NCBI RefSeq assembly: GCF_014066305.1
Contig: NW_023501067.1
Span: forward strand, 310,001-374,000
Length of the DNA stretch: 64,000 nt
Direction of reading: 5' to 3'
Source of the DNA: Letharia columbiana
Lineage: Eukaryota > Ascomycota > Lecanoromycetes > Lecanorales > Parmeliaceae
The notes beneath the pieces were generated by a model, which saw only the letters and a list, made by a program, of their open reading frames with translations, was not told the origin of the DNA and ran no database searches. The position numbers and the translations under genes are program-made. This document shows positions 23,967 through 35,431 of the stretch, piece by piece (within the stretch, counting starts at the first letter, position 1; every line of letters starts with the position of its first letter).

Positions 23967-25001
23967 CTAAATGCTTCCTTTTGCTTCTCTCGTCTGCGGT
24001 GGCGGCTTTCTCCAATATTGTTTCTCTGCGTTCACAACTGAGCCAAAGCGTCCGTATCCAAGTGATGGCAGAGGTGAAGGTTCGCCATCTTTTTGCCTTC
24101 CTTTGCCAACGCCAGCCTCCATGTCGAAGTCCATAGCGTCAGGTGTCTCCTGAGTCACTGCTTGCATGGTCTCCATCCACATCAGTTCTCTCACTGCCCG
24201 TGCGCTTTGGGTTTTACGGCCTTGTGGAGACTCTTGGGTTGATCTACCAGCTCCTGCGCGAACAAGCCTGCGAAGAGCTTCTTCTCCAAGTCTGCCTTCC
24301 TCTGTAGCTTTCTCGCGGACCTTTCTCTGATCTTGCTCGTGCTCTGCATACTCAGGAGTAGCTTTGTAGGTGTGCTTGCTCGGGAGCTCCGGGAAGTGTT
24401 GTGGAATGTATACCCGGAGCTTTTCATTGGGGTCGGCGTTCAACAATGGTCCTAAAAAGCGCAGATGCTGCTCCTCGTTGTCTTGCGCGATCTCCATCTG
24501 TAAGGGGAACTGTGTCCGCGACGGGCTGACAGGCGGATCGAGATGCGGTAAAAGGGATCTCAGGCTGAGCTGATGTGTATGAAGAGCTTGTAGGAAATCT
24601 TGTGGGATTGCCTGTGTGCGCCGGCAGGAGAGCATAGATTGCCGCACATCTGCAAGATAGTGGGCCATGTCTGGCATAGTCAGCGCGACGCTATGAAGCT
24701 AGGATCTGTAACATCTTTACATACATTCTTCCACTTCAAAGTGAAAGGCCTCCATAGCGTCTGGCGCGGCCGCTCCGAAGCCTACAGTTTCCAGCGCAAG
24801 GCCGATCGAGCGCGTTAGCATAGACTGAACAGCCTCCACGTCCTGCCATGGCTCCTTGAGTTGCTCTCGCTGAAAATCCCAGCTGGGTTGGTGATGACGG
24901 ATCAGTCCGCGATTCTGTTTCTTGTGTGGTGGTAGGCCATATAGTTCAAGTGACGCAGAGCGCTTGGCGGGAAGAGACTGGTATACTGTCATGGGTACCA
25001 T
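23967..25001 (-). CDS. TAF8: TFIID subunit TAF8
   Basis: Minus-strand exons 25001-24725 and 24670-23967 join across a 54-nt phase-1 intron (GTATGT donor, CTGAC branch, GCCAG acceptor), giving 326 aa. The N-terminal half is a bromodomain-associated histone fold: VEAVQSMLTRSIGLALE, AMEAFHFEVEEY, MAHYLADVRQSML. After a linker comes the TAF8 C-terminal signature, PELPSKHTYKATPEY. TAF8 pairs with TAF10 through this fold and anchors TAF2 in the general transcription factor TFIID. The start at 25001 has an alternative three codons later (24992). The promoter is shared, divergently, with the eIF2-beta gene (283 bp between start codons). Confidence 0.9.
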
Positions 25002-25284
25002 TAAGGCGCAGTGAGCGTAGATAATAAGGACAATGATGCGATCACCTGGGCTGTCCAGCAGTGAGCTGAAGACCAGGTATTGCAATGAGATAACGGCCTC
25101 CTACAGCATGCGGTTCACAAGATAGCCTGTAGTTGATTGGTCGATGGTCAGCCCTACCCAAGTCGCCAATCGACCCAACTGCTTATGGAGCTTGAGTCAT
25201 CTTGGGCTTTTGCCGTTTCTAAATCACTCTTACTATTTCACTCCTCAGCAATCCTCCCTAAGTTCTCTTATAAAACATCACATA

Positions 25285-26370
25285 ATGTCTACACACAGGA
25301 AGTCAGTTGCTTTCAGCGACGAGCATATAGTTGTTGCCTCAAACGGGGAAGTGACAGAAGTCAACGGAAAAGGGACACCGGACAAAACATCTGCAGAAAG
25401 TCACAGCGTCGGTGAGTTTGTATGTGACCCTCATGATCCTACAGCATACTGAAAACGAAAAGACTCTCCAGATCCAGCACCAGCCAAAGATCCTGCAGTC
25501 GACGAAGTCACAGACCTCTTCAAAGGCTTAGGCAAGAAAAAGAAGTCCTCGAAGAAGCCCAAGGATGAGGCACTAGAGGGTGGCGACGAAGCTACACCAG
25601 CTGCTGATGGCGAATTTGATCCAACAGCCCTCAAGAAAAAGAAGAAGAAGAAGCCCGCCAAAGCCGCAGAGGCTGATGACTTTGAGGCGAAATTAGCTGA
25701 AGCCGGTGTGAACGAGAACGAAGAGCTTGACGCGGACGCAAAAGCTGCGCCGCAAGAAGAAAAAGGAGAGGGAGGGGAATTGGATGGCGATATGGTTGCA
25801 GGAACTGGTATCTGGAGCCACGACGAGGAAAAGCCCATCAAATACGACAAACTCCTCGAACGCTTCTTCGCACATCTACACAGCGCACATCCGGATCTGC
25901 TGTCGAGCGGCTCGAAAAGCTACGTTATTCCGCCACCGCAATGTCTACGTGAAGGAAACAAGAAGACCATCTTTGCCAATATCCCAGACATCTGCAAGAG
26001 GATGAAGAGAAGTGAGGAGCATGTCATGCAGTTTATATTCGCTGAATTGGGGACGAGCGGCAGTGTGGATGGATCCAGGAGGTTGGTGATCAAGGGAAGG
26101 TTCCAGCAGAAGCAGATCGAGAATGTTTTGCGGAGATATATCGGTATGCTCTTGAGTTTTGTTTGGGTGGCGAAATTATTGCATACTAACACCGACTAAG
26201 GCGAATACGTTTCCTGCAAAACATGCAGGTCTCCTGACACGGAACTCAGCAAGGGTGAGAACCGTCTGTACTTCGTCACTTGCAACTCCTGCGGCAGCAG
26301 ACGTTCAGTCACGGCTATTAAGACTGGTTACTCAGCTCAAGTTGGGAAGAGAAAGAGGCAGCAGACATGA
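25285..26370 (+). CDS. SUI3: Translation initiation factor eIF2 subunit beta
   Basis: Exons 25285-25411, 25472-26143 and 26201-26370 (introns 60 and 57 nt; the second has a TACTAAC-like branch) encode 322 aa. The N-terminal half carries two lysine blocks ([11 protein letters not shown] and [11 protein letters not shown]) that in this family bind eIF5 and eIF2B-epsilon. The C-terminal domain contains [21 protein letters not shown] and [12 protein letters not shown]. It ends in a zinc ribbon with CKTC and CNSC pairs, then a QVGKRKRQQ tail. With the alpha and gamma subunits it delivers initiator Met-tRNA to the 40S ribosome. All three exons join without frame breaks, which argues for good local sequence quality. 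Confidence 0.96.
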
Positions 26371-26733
26371 GCATGGCAGTGAATGGCTTCACAAGATTGG
26401 TATCATGGTGTATCAGTTGGCTCACTACGTTATACTTGCATGAAATTGTACTTGTGCCAGAGGGAACCAGGCCGAACCGCATCCATTTGGTATCGTGCGC
26501 TGGCCTAGCTGAAGCAATGCTACCTGTATCATCGACTGGTCTCTCATGCACTTCATAGCCCTTGCTTGATAAATACAGCAACTCATTTCAGACCTCTAAG
26601 TACTGCGGTTAAGTCTTGTTTGCCCCCCCTCTACAAACAGTCTGCTATCAAGCTCCAACCCATGCCGACGAGCACTCAGATTGTACAATATCTTCTTACA
26701 AAAGCCGTAAAGAAGCTAAAGATGACAGCGCCA
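26371..26733. other. Intergenic between convergent genes
   Basis: 3' flanks of eIF2-beta and ADE2; nothing else seen. Confidence 0.6.
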
Positions 26734-28640
26734 TCAGGCCTCCTGCTCATGTTCCTCTTGCAGCCTCCTATCATTCTCCAAACTCTCCGCCTCGGCCCTG
26801 TTTACATACTCCTCCAACCTCCCCCTAACCCCTTCGTCCCACCCCGCCAATATCCTCGCAGCCCCCAACGCCGCATTCGTCGCATTATTAACACCCACCG
26901 TAAGCACCGGACAACCCCGAGGCATACTAGTGCAACTCACAAGACTGTCCCACCCATCACCGATAGTAGGCTTGATCGGCAGGCCAATCACGGGCACGGT
27001 TTTGGAGAATGCGGCGACCATGCCGGGGAGATGGGCGGCACCGCCGGCGGCTGCGATGATCACTTTGATGCTGCGGGAGGGGGCGGTGCTGCCGTAAGTG
27101 GCCATGGTGGAGGGGGTGCGGTGGGCGGACGTGATGCGCTTCTCAAAGGGGATAGAGAGTTGATTGAGAATGTTGTAGCAGTCTTTGAGGTGGGGTTGGT
27201 CGGATTTTGAACCAGTGGTTATGCTGACGACGGGCTCAGGTTGAGTTTGTGGTGCAGTGGTGGTGGTAGCAGGAGGCTTTTCAAGCAGCGGTTGTTCTCG
27301 TGGCTGCTCGTCATGGAGTCTGTCTGCACCCGTGATAAGATGACGCATTTCTTCTTCCAATTCCGGCATACTGTCGCCCACCAAAGTTAGATGCCCCATC
27401 TTTCTCCCTTTCGTGGCATTTCCTTTGCCGTAGAGATGGACTTTGGCCCCGGCAGCATCTGCAGCGTTCGCGAGATTCAGGTATGAGTTTGGATCTGCTC
27501 CACCGAGGATGTTGAGCATGATAGCTGGATTTAGCAGTTGGAGACTCTTGGCGGGGATGGGTCGATCGAGAATGGCGAGGAGGTGGGCGTCATATTGTGA
27601 AAGTCGGCATGCTTCGATAGTGTAATGACCGCTATTGTGCGGTCTGGGTGCTATCTCGTTGACTAGGATACTATCGTCCTTGAGGAGGAACATCTCCACG
27701 CCAAAGACTCCTTTGCCTTTGAAACTTGCAACAGCCCGTCTGGCGAGCTTCTGGGCTTGAGCGTTCAGTTTGTCAGAGAGTCCACGAGCTGGCGCATAGA
27801 CAAGTTTGCAGATGCTATCCTGATGGACTGTCTCGACTGTAGGAAATGACTTCGTTGACGATTCCCAGACTAAAGAATCCGCTTCATTTTTGGTCTTGAC
27901 GACCATAACGGCTAGTTCCATGGCGAAGTCTGCCCATTTCTCTGCGTATAATTCTCGTCCCTGTAAATTTTTCATTGCTGGCTCAAAGTCCTCAGTTGAT
28001 CTGACAGGATGATTGCCGCGTCCATCATACGCTCCTTTGCGAGCCTTGAGCATGAATGGGAAGCCTATTTCGTTAGAAACTTTCTTCAATTCATCCCTAG
28101 AGACTGTAGTGAAGGGCCGTGATTCAGCCACATCGACTTGAGCTTCGATAAGCCGTTGCTTTTGTAGGAACTTGTCCTGAATTATTCGAATGGTCTGCCA
28201 ACTAGGCTGGATCTCAATACTTTTGCCTCGTGCCAAGGATTCATTCTCTAGCTCTTCGAGTACATCTGTGTCCACATGCTCGATCTCGACAGTCAAGATG
28301 TCACATTTTCTTGCGAGCTCACGGATAGCTTGGGCGTTGGTAAAAGACCCGTCGACCCCATTATAGGAATTGATCTGTTTGGCTGGCGAGGCCTTCTTGT
28401 CGAGGACAGCGACTGAGATGTTGCGGTTGTTGGCTGCCTCTACGAACATGCGGCCTAACTGGCCTGTAACTTCGGAGTCAGTATTGCTTATTCGAGGGGT
28501 TGCACTGACCCTTGGAACATGTCTACAGAGTAAAAATTTCCAAGACACGTCTCAAGTCTCAAGACTTTGGTCCAAAGGAGGCAAGATGGACTCCGGAAAT
28601 ACGTACCACCGCCGAGAACACCAACAGTTCGAGTGTCCAT
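26734..28640 (-). CDS. ADE2: Phosphoribosylaminoimidazole carboxylase (PurK-PurE fusion)
   Basis: Minus-strand exons 28640-28607 and 28463-26734, separated by a 143-nt phase-1 intron (GTACGT...TTACAG), encode 587 aa. The split Gly-rich motif VGVLGGGQLGRM starts the PurK-type ATP-grasp half, followed by FPFMLKARKGAYDGRGN, FGVEMFLL and NEIAPRPHNSGHYTIEAC. The C-terminal PurE half has TTGSKSDQPHL, EKRITSAHRTP and IIAAAGGAAHLPGM, then GLPIKP. The fused enzyme carboxylates AIR to CAIR in de novo purine synthesis, the arrangement usual in fungi (ADE2); loss in yeast gives red adenine auxotrophs. All key motifs are intact. Convergent with eIF2-beta. Confidence 0.96.
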
Positions 28641-29516
28641 TGGCGAAAATAGTGATGATAGATACCCAAGAAAGACTTAAATCGAATGGTAAGATACCTA
28701 TCAAAATCTTAGATCCTGGGTATAGATTGCATGTGAACTACTGCAGTACGACAACAGAAAAGGGTAAAGTCCCATTCAAATATATCTATGAAAGCCCTGT
28801 AATACAATAAAGTATGTCTTGGGTACATCAATACTAGATAAATGCTTCGCTCACAATATCAAATTGATAAGCAGGAGAAAGAGAAATTGGTACTCGGGCA
28901 GAAAATTTTGAGTCTAGCCTGCGACCTCACTGCGTCAGAAACCCTCACTTTCTCGAGAGTCTCAAGCGACGGCTGAGAAGCTCAAATTTCTCTTGTAAAG
29001 TTTCAGAAGATAGAACGGACCCAACAGCGGCCTTCAGGCCATCATTGGGCCTACAAAGAGTGCATTCATCAAAAGACACGGTCTGATCGAGTTCTCCTAC
29101 GCTCCGTGGCCGCCAAGGAACGTAGCCGCCGTCGGCGCCCAGCCTTACCCAAGCGCCGATGACCCCACACCTGGACCACTCACGCATCCTCAAGCTCTGC
29201 ATATGGTTGGACGCCGGCCAAATGAAAGAGGCTACGAGCATGCACTCCAAAGTCAGATCCTTATGATACCGAGAATAGATGCCAATAATAGCTACATGCC
29301 ATTTTTTCGTTGTAGAGCTCTTCTGCTTGAGTATATGAGAGCTCTGTTGCTTGTCCCGCTTCTCCTTTCTCTACTTCGAGCTCTTGGTTGAGCTCCGTGA
29401 CACTCCAAACTTCTCTTCTCAGCAGTCCCCCTTCTGTTCAGCGTTTGCTGTCCTTTGTCGAAGCACCTGTTGAGCTTGCAACCGCTGCCGCAGTGATCAC
29501 ACACACTTTTTGCACA
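28641..29516. other. Intergenic, divergent promoters of ADE2 and AIM24
   Basis: About 0.88 kb. Open frames here have no motif. No repeat or RNA recognised. Confidence 0.55.
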
Positions 29517-30942
29517 ATGGCGTCTCCACCACCTCCAGGCTACGGCTCTCCAGCACATGGGGGCTACTATCCTCGTCAGTACAAGGCAATAAGAAGATGT
29601 ACAAGCACCAGGAGCTGACTTGGCTCCATAGCACCTCCTAGTGGGCCTCCTGAAAGCCGTACCTACCCTCCACCAGGTATGGAATCTGGTAGTCCTCAGC
29701 TTTTCTCATGCTAAACAATCACGCAAGTCCAATCATTCCCACCGCCTCCCTCCTCGCCCGGCTTCCCACCCCCACAACCACAATCCTACCCACCTCCACC
29801 TTCGCAGCCGTCCCCTTCCTTAGGCAGCTACCCCCTCCACCTTCGCAGCCGTCCCCTTCCTTAGGCAGCTACCCCCTCCACCCCTACAGCAACAGTACGC
29901 CAGCAATGGCCACCGCGCATCATTTGCCCCTCCCCCACAAGCCGCGACTCCTTCCCCTTCCTACACTCCAGAGAAGAAACCCTCTGCGGAATTGTACCAG
30001 GAACCGCCTCCCTCTGCGGGATTCGTTGGAAACCGAAAGAACTCACAGCCGGCCATGACCCCGGAGAAGCCGCCGCTGAATACGAATCAGTCTTCACAAA
30101 TGCCAGGAGGAGCACCGCCGCAGGGCCACTTTACAGGTGCCGGAGCGACTACGCAGGATGATACTGGGACTTTCAATGGCGGAAGCTATCGAATAAGTCA
30201 TAGAAACACCAATACCATCCTAACGCTTCAATTAGCTATGGGTTGTCCTTTGCACGCAAAGCCAGGTATGTCATGAGCTCAGTCTCGCTTTCATCCTCCG
30301 CTAACGAAAGCCTCTAGGAATCATGATCGCAATGTCCCCTACCATAACCCTCAAAGGCGCCGTCAAATTCTCCATGAAGAAGCTCGTCGCCGGCGGCGAG
30401 ATAATGACATCCACCTACACCGGCCCCGGCGAACTCCTCTTCTCTCCTCCCTTTCTCGGAGACATCACCACCTTACGTCTTACAGGCAAAGAACAATGGA
30501 ATGTAGGCAAGGACGCCTTCATGGCTGCTACGCAGGGTATTGTGAAGGAGTTGAAGAACCAGGGGTTTAGCAAAGCTATGTTTTCAGGGGAGGGACTTTT
30601 TGTCTATAAGATGAGTGGGACAGGGATCTTATGGTTGGCGAGTTTTGGTGCTATTATTAGGAAAGATGTAAGCTTCGAAGTTCCTTTTCCCCATCCTACG
30701 ACCTCTACTGACATGGATTGCAGCTCGTTGAAGGCGAGAAATACATCATCGACAACGGCCACCTCGTAGCCTGGAACTGCAAGTACGTGATGGAGCGCGT
30801 AGCAAGCGGAGGTATCATCTCCGGCATCAGCAGCGGAGAAGGGTTGGTCTGCAAGTTTTCAGGGCCGGGGACTGTATTCATGCAGACAAGGAATCCGAAG
30901 GAGTTTGCAGCATGGATGGGAGCACATGCTGCTAATGCTTGA
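29517..30942 (+). CDS. AIM24: AIM24-like mitochondrial protein (DUF124 family), N-terminal reading frame disturbed
   Basis: Exons 29517-29574, 29632-29676, 29728-30265, 30318-30667 and 30724-30942. The C-terminal three pieces encode a beta-rich AIM24 domain: [60 protein letters not shown] and [19 protein letters not shown]. Yeast Aim24 is an inner-membrane protein that helps keep MICOS and respiratory chain organisation. The N-terminus is Pro/Gln-rich. Inside exon 3 a 41-bp tandem duplication (29795-29835 and 29836-29876) shifts the frame: the frame entering it reaches TAG, while the downstream AIM24 frame is a different one. A 55-nt intron from GTCCCC in copy one to CTTAG in copy two would restore the frame, but that donor is poor. 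Either an unusual splice or a real frameshift. Confidence 0.8.
29795..29876 (+). repeat. 41-bp exact tandem duplication inside AIM24
   Basis: The 41-bp unit beginning TCCACCTTCGCAGCCGTCCC occurs twice head to tail (29795-29835, 29836-29876). The length is not a multiple of three, so it alters the reading frame of the proline-rich N-terminal region of the AIM24-like gene. Confidence 0.9.
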
Positions 30943-31193
30943 AATGATGAGCGAAGAGTTGTAAATGCTATCTATCTATCTTCCATCAAGCCATCACTGG
31001 CATGTCTTTGAAAGGAATGCTACCATGGCCTGTAGCCTAAGTATGCCGTGTGAAAAGAACATTCGTTTGAAGAAATTTTGACAACAGTATCCCCTTCAGT
31101 CGTCCGATATGAGCTTGTGCAATCTTGAATGTAATGTACCACAAACAATGGAAGTATCCCCATCCATTGTCCATCTTTGTTGTCGTAAAGCCT
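30943..31193. other. Short intergenic region, convergent 3' ends
   Basis: 3' flanks of the AIM24-like gene and the transporter; no feature seen. Confidence 0.5.
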
Positions 31194-32722
31194 TCACACT
31201 TTCACTATACGCCAACCCTCTTTTGCATATCTCGCAGCAACCATGAGGCATCCACCGACCAGAACAGTCAAGGCAGCGAACAACTGTGCACCCAGATACC
31301 CGCCATTCTCACGCTTGATGATAGCCCCACCGATCGGGCTGCCCGTAAGTGCCGCGATGCTGATCCACATGAAGACAAACGCGACCCTCACGCCCTTCTT
31401 GAGCGGATCGTCTGCGAACTTCCAGATAACCGGGTTGTACAACCCCTGCACCGCACCCGAGAAGAACCCGTAGAAGCAAGCAACGACCGTGATACCGGTG
31501 TGGCTCGTGGCGCTGATCCAGGCGAACAGGAGGACGGACGTCGCAAAGATGCACGGAATGATCGTGTTGACTGGGCCGAGGAGGCGGTCTGAGAGGAGAG
31601 GAAGGAGCAGGCGACCTGGGAGGTTGGCTCCGTTCATGAGGATTAGGAGGGTGACTGATGCGTGGTTGTCGAGGTGTAGGTGAGACTGAGCGTATGCTAC
31701 GATGAAGTAGAAGCTGAAGTAGATGCCCCAGAAGGTGAGGAAGAAACCTAGAAATCGGCATCAGAATGAGTTGAGAACGGTAGTAGACCGGGACCGCGAA
31801 ACTGTCACATAAGGCCACGACCATGATTTAACTATGACTAATGAACCGTACGTACCAGCTGACATCAATAGAAATGGCACATCCTTGAACATAGCCCAGT
31901 CCATTTGAGTTCTGCCGTTGCTAGCATTTGGACCTTGACGAACAATACAATTTGCGACAACTAAGGTGCCTCCAGCAACAGCGGCGAAGACTAGTAGCTT
32001 GTTAATTCATTAGGTTCATAGCGGAGGATAGGCTCTACTGTACTTCTCAGTGTAAAAGGAAATCCTTTTTTGAAGACGAGTTGCTCGGCGATTGCGGGAT
32101 ACACCATGCCACCTTTTCCATTAGTAAGAACTATCAAATATCATGGTCAAGAAGTCTAGATCACATACCGACAGATCCACCTGCAGACGTAAGACCCGCT
32201 GCGATGCCCAAGTGACTGGTGAAGTACGACTGGAGGACCAGGATCCCACTCCCAAAAGCCATGCCCATACCGATGCCCGTCAAGATCCCTTGAACGAATA
32301 ATAGTTCCCAGAACTTATAGCACCAGCTAGTGCTCAGAATCGACACGAACATCAGAAAACAGCCTCCGTTGAAGCCGAGACGGAAGTGGCCTTTGTCAAT
32401 AAGTGGGCTAACCATGATGCTCATGGAAAAGAGAAAGAAGAGCTGAAAGCTCCCGATCCAGGCAATTGTAGCCGGCGATTTAGTAGGGAGGAGAACGGCC
32501 TCATAATAGGCCTGGAAGACACCGTACGACTTGGTGCAATGTCAGTAGATATGGCGATAATGTTCGTTTGGACACTTGCCTGAATGAGTCCTCTGTAGTG
32601 AAGTTAGTAATATTTCGGGTCAGTAAACCGACAAAAATCACTCACTGAGCATTGAAGATTACTAAAAACCCGCCGACAACCTGGAGCCAGGCCATAGCTG
32701 CTTGGGTAAGTTGCATAGGCAT
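31194..32722 (-). CDS. MFS monocarboxylate/riboflavin-type transporter
   Basis: Six minus-strand exons: 32722-32646, 32592-32580 (only 13 nt), 32529-32169, 32112-32044, 31990-31856 and 31747-31194, giving 402 aa in one frame. Intron 2 (32579-32530) starts with GCAAGT, a GC-AG intron with a CTGAC branch. The sequence matches the fungal monocarboxylate porter family (MCH type): WLQVVGGFLVIFNAQGLIQSYGVFQAYYE, LFFLFSMSIMVSPLIDKG, GIGMGMAFGSGILVLQSYF and LTSAGGSVGGMVYPA in the first half. FYGFFSGAVQGLYNPVIWKF and TGSPIGGAII follow in the second. Substrate cannot be read from sequence; members move carboxylates, riboflavin or unknown solutes across the plasma membrane. The length is slightly short for the family. 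Its upstream region holds the ACGCGT tandem array. Confidence 0.85.
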
Positions 32723-32759
32723 GACTTTCAGACTGAAGAAACACTGGGTTTCTTGCCGA

Positions 32760-33035
32760 ATATATACGCGTTTGGATAGGATGTACAGAAGCTGAGTTCA
32801 ACAGATGAGAGTTTAGTTCTCCGTAGCTAGACGCGTTTGTATGGCTGTAAAGAAGCTGAATTTATCAGATGGGAGTTTTCTTACCCGGGGCTGGACGCGT
32901 TTATATGGACGTAAAGAAGCTGAGTTTGACAGATGAGAGTGTTGTTATCTGTGGCTAGACGTGTTTGTATGGGTGTAGGGTAGTTGAATTTAAAAGATGA
33001 GAGGTTTGTTACCGGTCAGACGCGTGGATATGAAG
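32760..33035 (-). repeat. Tandem array, about 64-bp unit, four to five copies
   Basis: Units start near 32766, 32831, 32895, 32959 and 33020 (spacing 65, 64, 64 and 61 bp). Each contains an ACGCGTTT-type box, a TATGG...GTAAAGAAGCTGA block and a CAGATGAGAG block. Copies differ by scattered substitutions. The array lies 45-300 bp upstream of the transporter start codon at 32722, on the promoter side. Confidence 0.85.
32766..33025. promoter_or_regulatory. Four ACGCGT boxes (MCB-like) in transporter promoter
   Basis: The palindrome ACGCGT is at 32766-32771, 32831-32836, 32895-32900 and 33020-33025; the fourth array unit has ACGTGT at 32959. ACGCGT is the MluI cell-cycle box bound by MBF (Mbp1-Swi6) in yeasts. 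Binding here is inference from the motif and its regular spacing. Confidence 0.45.
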
Positions 33036-33403
33036 GAATTTGAAGAATGGGCTTGCTGTGAGATGGTGGTGATTGTTGCTTTGTCCTATGTGACGAGAAA
33101 TAATTGTCAAGCTCGGTTAATACTTCTGTGATCAGTCTTTATTAAGGCGTAGTGACGACCTAGATATGTTATTCACTTCCTCTTTACATAATCGGCCATC
33201 CTCTTGTCAAGACTGTTCTGTTCAGGAGAGTCATTGCATTTATAGCCTCTGTCGAGGTTATCTGCTAATCATTGGTATGCATCCCTAAGATCTTCTCACC
33301 TGAAGTGACGACCATTAATTTAAGACCTCTCATCAAATTGCAAGATAGGTCCAGTACCACAAGTGTCAAGAGCTACCTCAAGGACTGATAGATCAATCAC
33401 GGA

Positions 33404-34242
33404 TTAATACATAGAAAATCCCCCAGAGGCCGAAATAGCTTGCCCTGTGATCCACCGGCTACTCTCCTCGGATAGGAAGCCCACAATCTGAGCTATATCG
33501 TCTGTAGTACCAAGTCTACCTTCGACCGGTGTCATCTTCTTGTGCATCTCGACGAGCTCCTTCGGAATCCCATCGAGTACATCTGTCGGTACAGGCCCCG
33601 GGTTAATTGTGTTGACAGTATGGCCCTGAGGGCCCAATTCAGCTGCAAAGCATCTTGTCATTCCTTCCACAGCAGCCTTCGAGGAACAGTAAAGAGAAAG
33701 GTCCTTAAGACCTAGGCGAGCGCCAACGGAGCTTACGTTGATAATTCGACCAGGTGCACGTAAGTGAGGCAAGGCCACCTTGGACATGAGAAGAACAGCT
33801 CGGACGTTAAGATTGTAGACATAGGAGAAGTCATCGGCAGAAATGTCGCCGAGTCCCTTGACCATCTCGCATCCAGCATTGTTCACTAAGATGTCAAAAT
33901 GGTCCCCAAATGCTGAGCGTGTGGCCTGGACGATCTTCTCTGGAGCATCGACCTCTCGCAGGTCTGCTTTGACCTTTGCAGCTGCGGAACCATTTTGCAA
34001 TTGCTCTATTCTCTTGACCAGCTCATCCACGCTCTTCTCGCTACTAGGGGAGGTAAAGGTCACAACGACCTATGCAATACACTTTATTAGCCAAGTAACA
34101 GGATGCAGATAAGGTTGTCTCACTGTTCTCCGCTTACTTTAGCACCACGCTTCGCCAGTTCATATGCAATTTGTGCTCCAATCCCGCGTGAGCGCGAAGC
34201 CCCAGTGACAATGGCTACCTTTCCCTCAAGACTGAGAGCCAT
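33404..34242 (-). CDS. Short-chain dehydrogenase/reductase
   Basis: Minus-strand exons 34242-34138 and 34069-33404 join across a 68-nt phase-0 intron (GTAAGC...GCATAG), giving 256 aa, the classical SDR length. The nucleotide loop is VAIVTGASRSRGIG, then ADLREVD, ILVNNAG, RIINVSSVGARLG. The catalytic Tyr-x3-Lys is in LYCSSKAAVEGM, followed by NPGPVPTDVL and a C-terminal GQAISASGGFSMY typical of FabG-like oxidoreductases. All catalytic residues are present. The substrate is unknown; no biosynthetic partner genes adjoin. Divergent from the SH3 gene at 34597. Confidence 0.92.
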
Positions 34243-34596
34243 GTCACGAGTCAGTAGAGAGAACAAGCGATAAATGGGTGACACGTAGAGGTAGGCCTAC
34301 CTTAGTGGTACGAATTGAGGCTTCGGCCTCTCCTAAAGTAATGGCCGATACGCTGCCCGGATATCCGGATATCTATTGCCAAGATTGCCAAGCCCAGCAT
34401 AGCCTTCTTTAGAAACGCTCGAGAACCCTGACCCACCCACCACCACACTGAAACAGACCACAACGACTGACCTTCTACGAACATTTTCTTCCCTTTTGCC
34501 CTTGATAAATCTGCGTACTTCAACCATAGAGCCTGCCCTTCTCACAGGCAGTAGCAGAGTTCTTCGACTTGATGAACTAAACCGCAACTGGCCACC

Positions 34597-35431
34597 ATGC
34601 GCAATATGGAGGAGCAGAGTGCGGCCATGACCAACAGGTCCCTTCGCACAATACGCAATGTTAGCCCTGCCAACCGTAGAGATCAGTCGGTGTACTACTA
34701 AATAATCAATAGGAACTTGAATTTCTTTCCGATTCGGGCGTCATCACCTCCAATCAACTTTCTACCCTTCTCTCACAATTGCCCGCCCAAAAATCTCTCC
34801 ATGCTCCTCTACCAAGCCCGCAACCTACATTCACTCCTGCTCATACGACTCCCTTATTACCACCGGTCACCGAAATGACAACCGCATCCTTGAACGAAAA
34901 GCAAGGCAGCTTTTACGCTCCAACACCTCAGTCCGCCCTCCCACCCCCAGCATATGCCTCCTCTCCAGCTCCTTCCGCCCTTGCCACAGCCTCTGCTCTG
35001 TACGAATATCACCCATCAGATGCTGGCGACCTCGCTATTCTGCCCAACGACCGCATCCTTATTACCGAATTCATGAATGCCGACTGGGCAAAGGGACGAA
35101 ACGAGCGCACCGGAATGGAAGGCATATTCCCTCGAAGTTATGTTGCTATCATCGATGAGAAGGGTGCTATGGGACGCTACCAACCCCCTCTGCCCCCTAT
35201 GCAATCTAACTATGGTAACATGCCAGTGGATGTCAGTCAGAGTGGGAGCAGCTCGGCGCCTGGAAAGGAGAGCAAGCTCAACGCAAATGGGAAGAAATTC
35301 GGGAAGAAAATGGGCAATGCTGGTGGGTCTTGTTCTTGAAGTTAAATGGCTACCTGATTTGCTAACTCAATTCAGCTATCTTCGGTGCTGGGGCTACGAT
35401 CGGATCGAACATTGTCAATGGGATTTTCTGA
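34597..35431 (+). CDS. SH3-domain protein, Lsb1/Pin3-like
   Basis: Three exons, 34597-34659, 34713-35322 and 35376-35431 (introns 53 nt each), encode 242 aa. The N-terminal segment TNRSLRTIRNELEFLSDSGV followed by ITSNQLSTLLSQLP matches the conserved N-terminus of yeast Lsb1 and Pin3. Following a Pro-rich linker, an SH3 domain spans about residues 112-170: ASALYEYHPSDAGDLAI, ADWAKGRNERTGMEGIFP and RSYVAII. A Lys/Asn-rich linker and a small Gly/Ala tail (AAIFGAGATIGSNIVNGIF) end it. Yeast members bind Las17/WASP and temper actin assembly at endocytic sites, and Pin3 is prion-linked. The first exon was chosen because it completes the conserved motif in phase. Confidence 0.87.

Noticed and set aside
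26566..27210. 214-codon plus-strand open frame
   Set aside because: Antisense to the PurE half of ADE2, where motifs are unmistakable on the other strand.
31309..31824. Pro/His/Arg-rich minus-strand frame
   Set aside because: Alternate frame of the last transporter exon.
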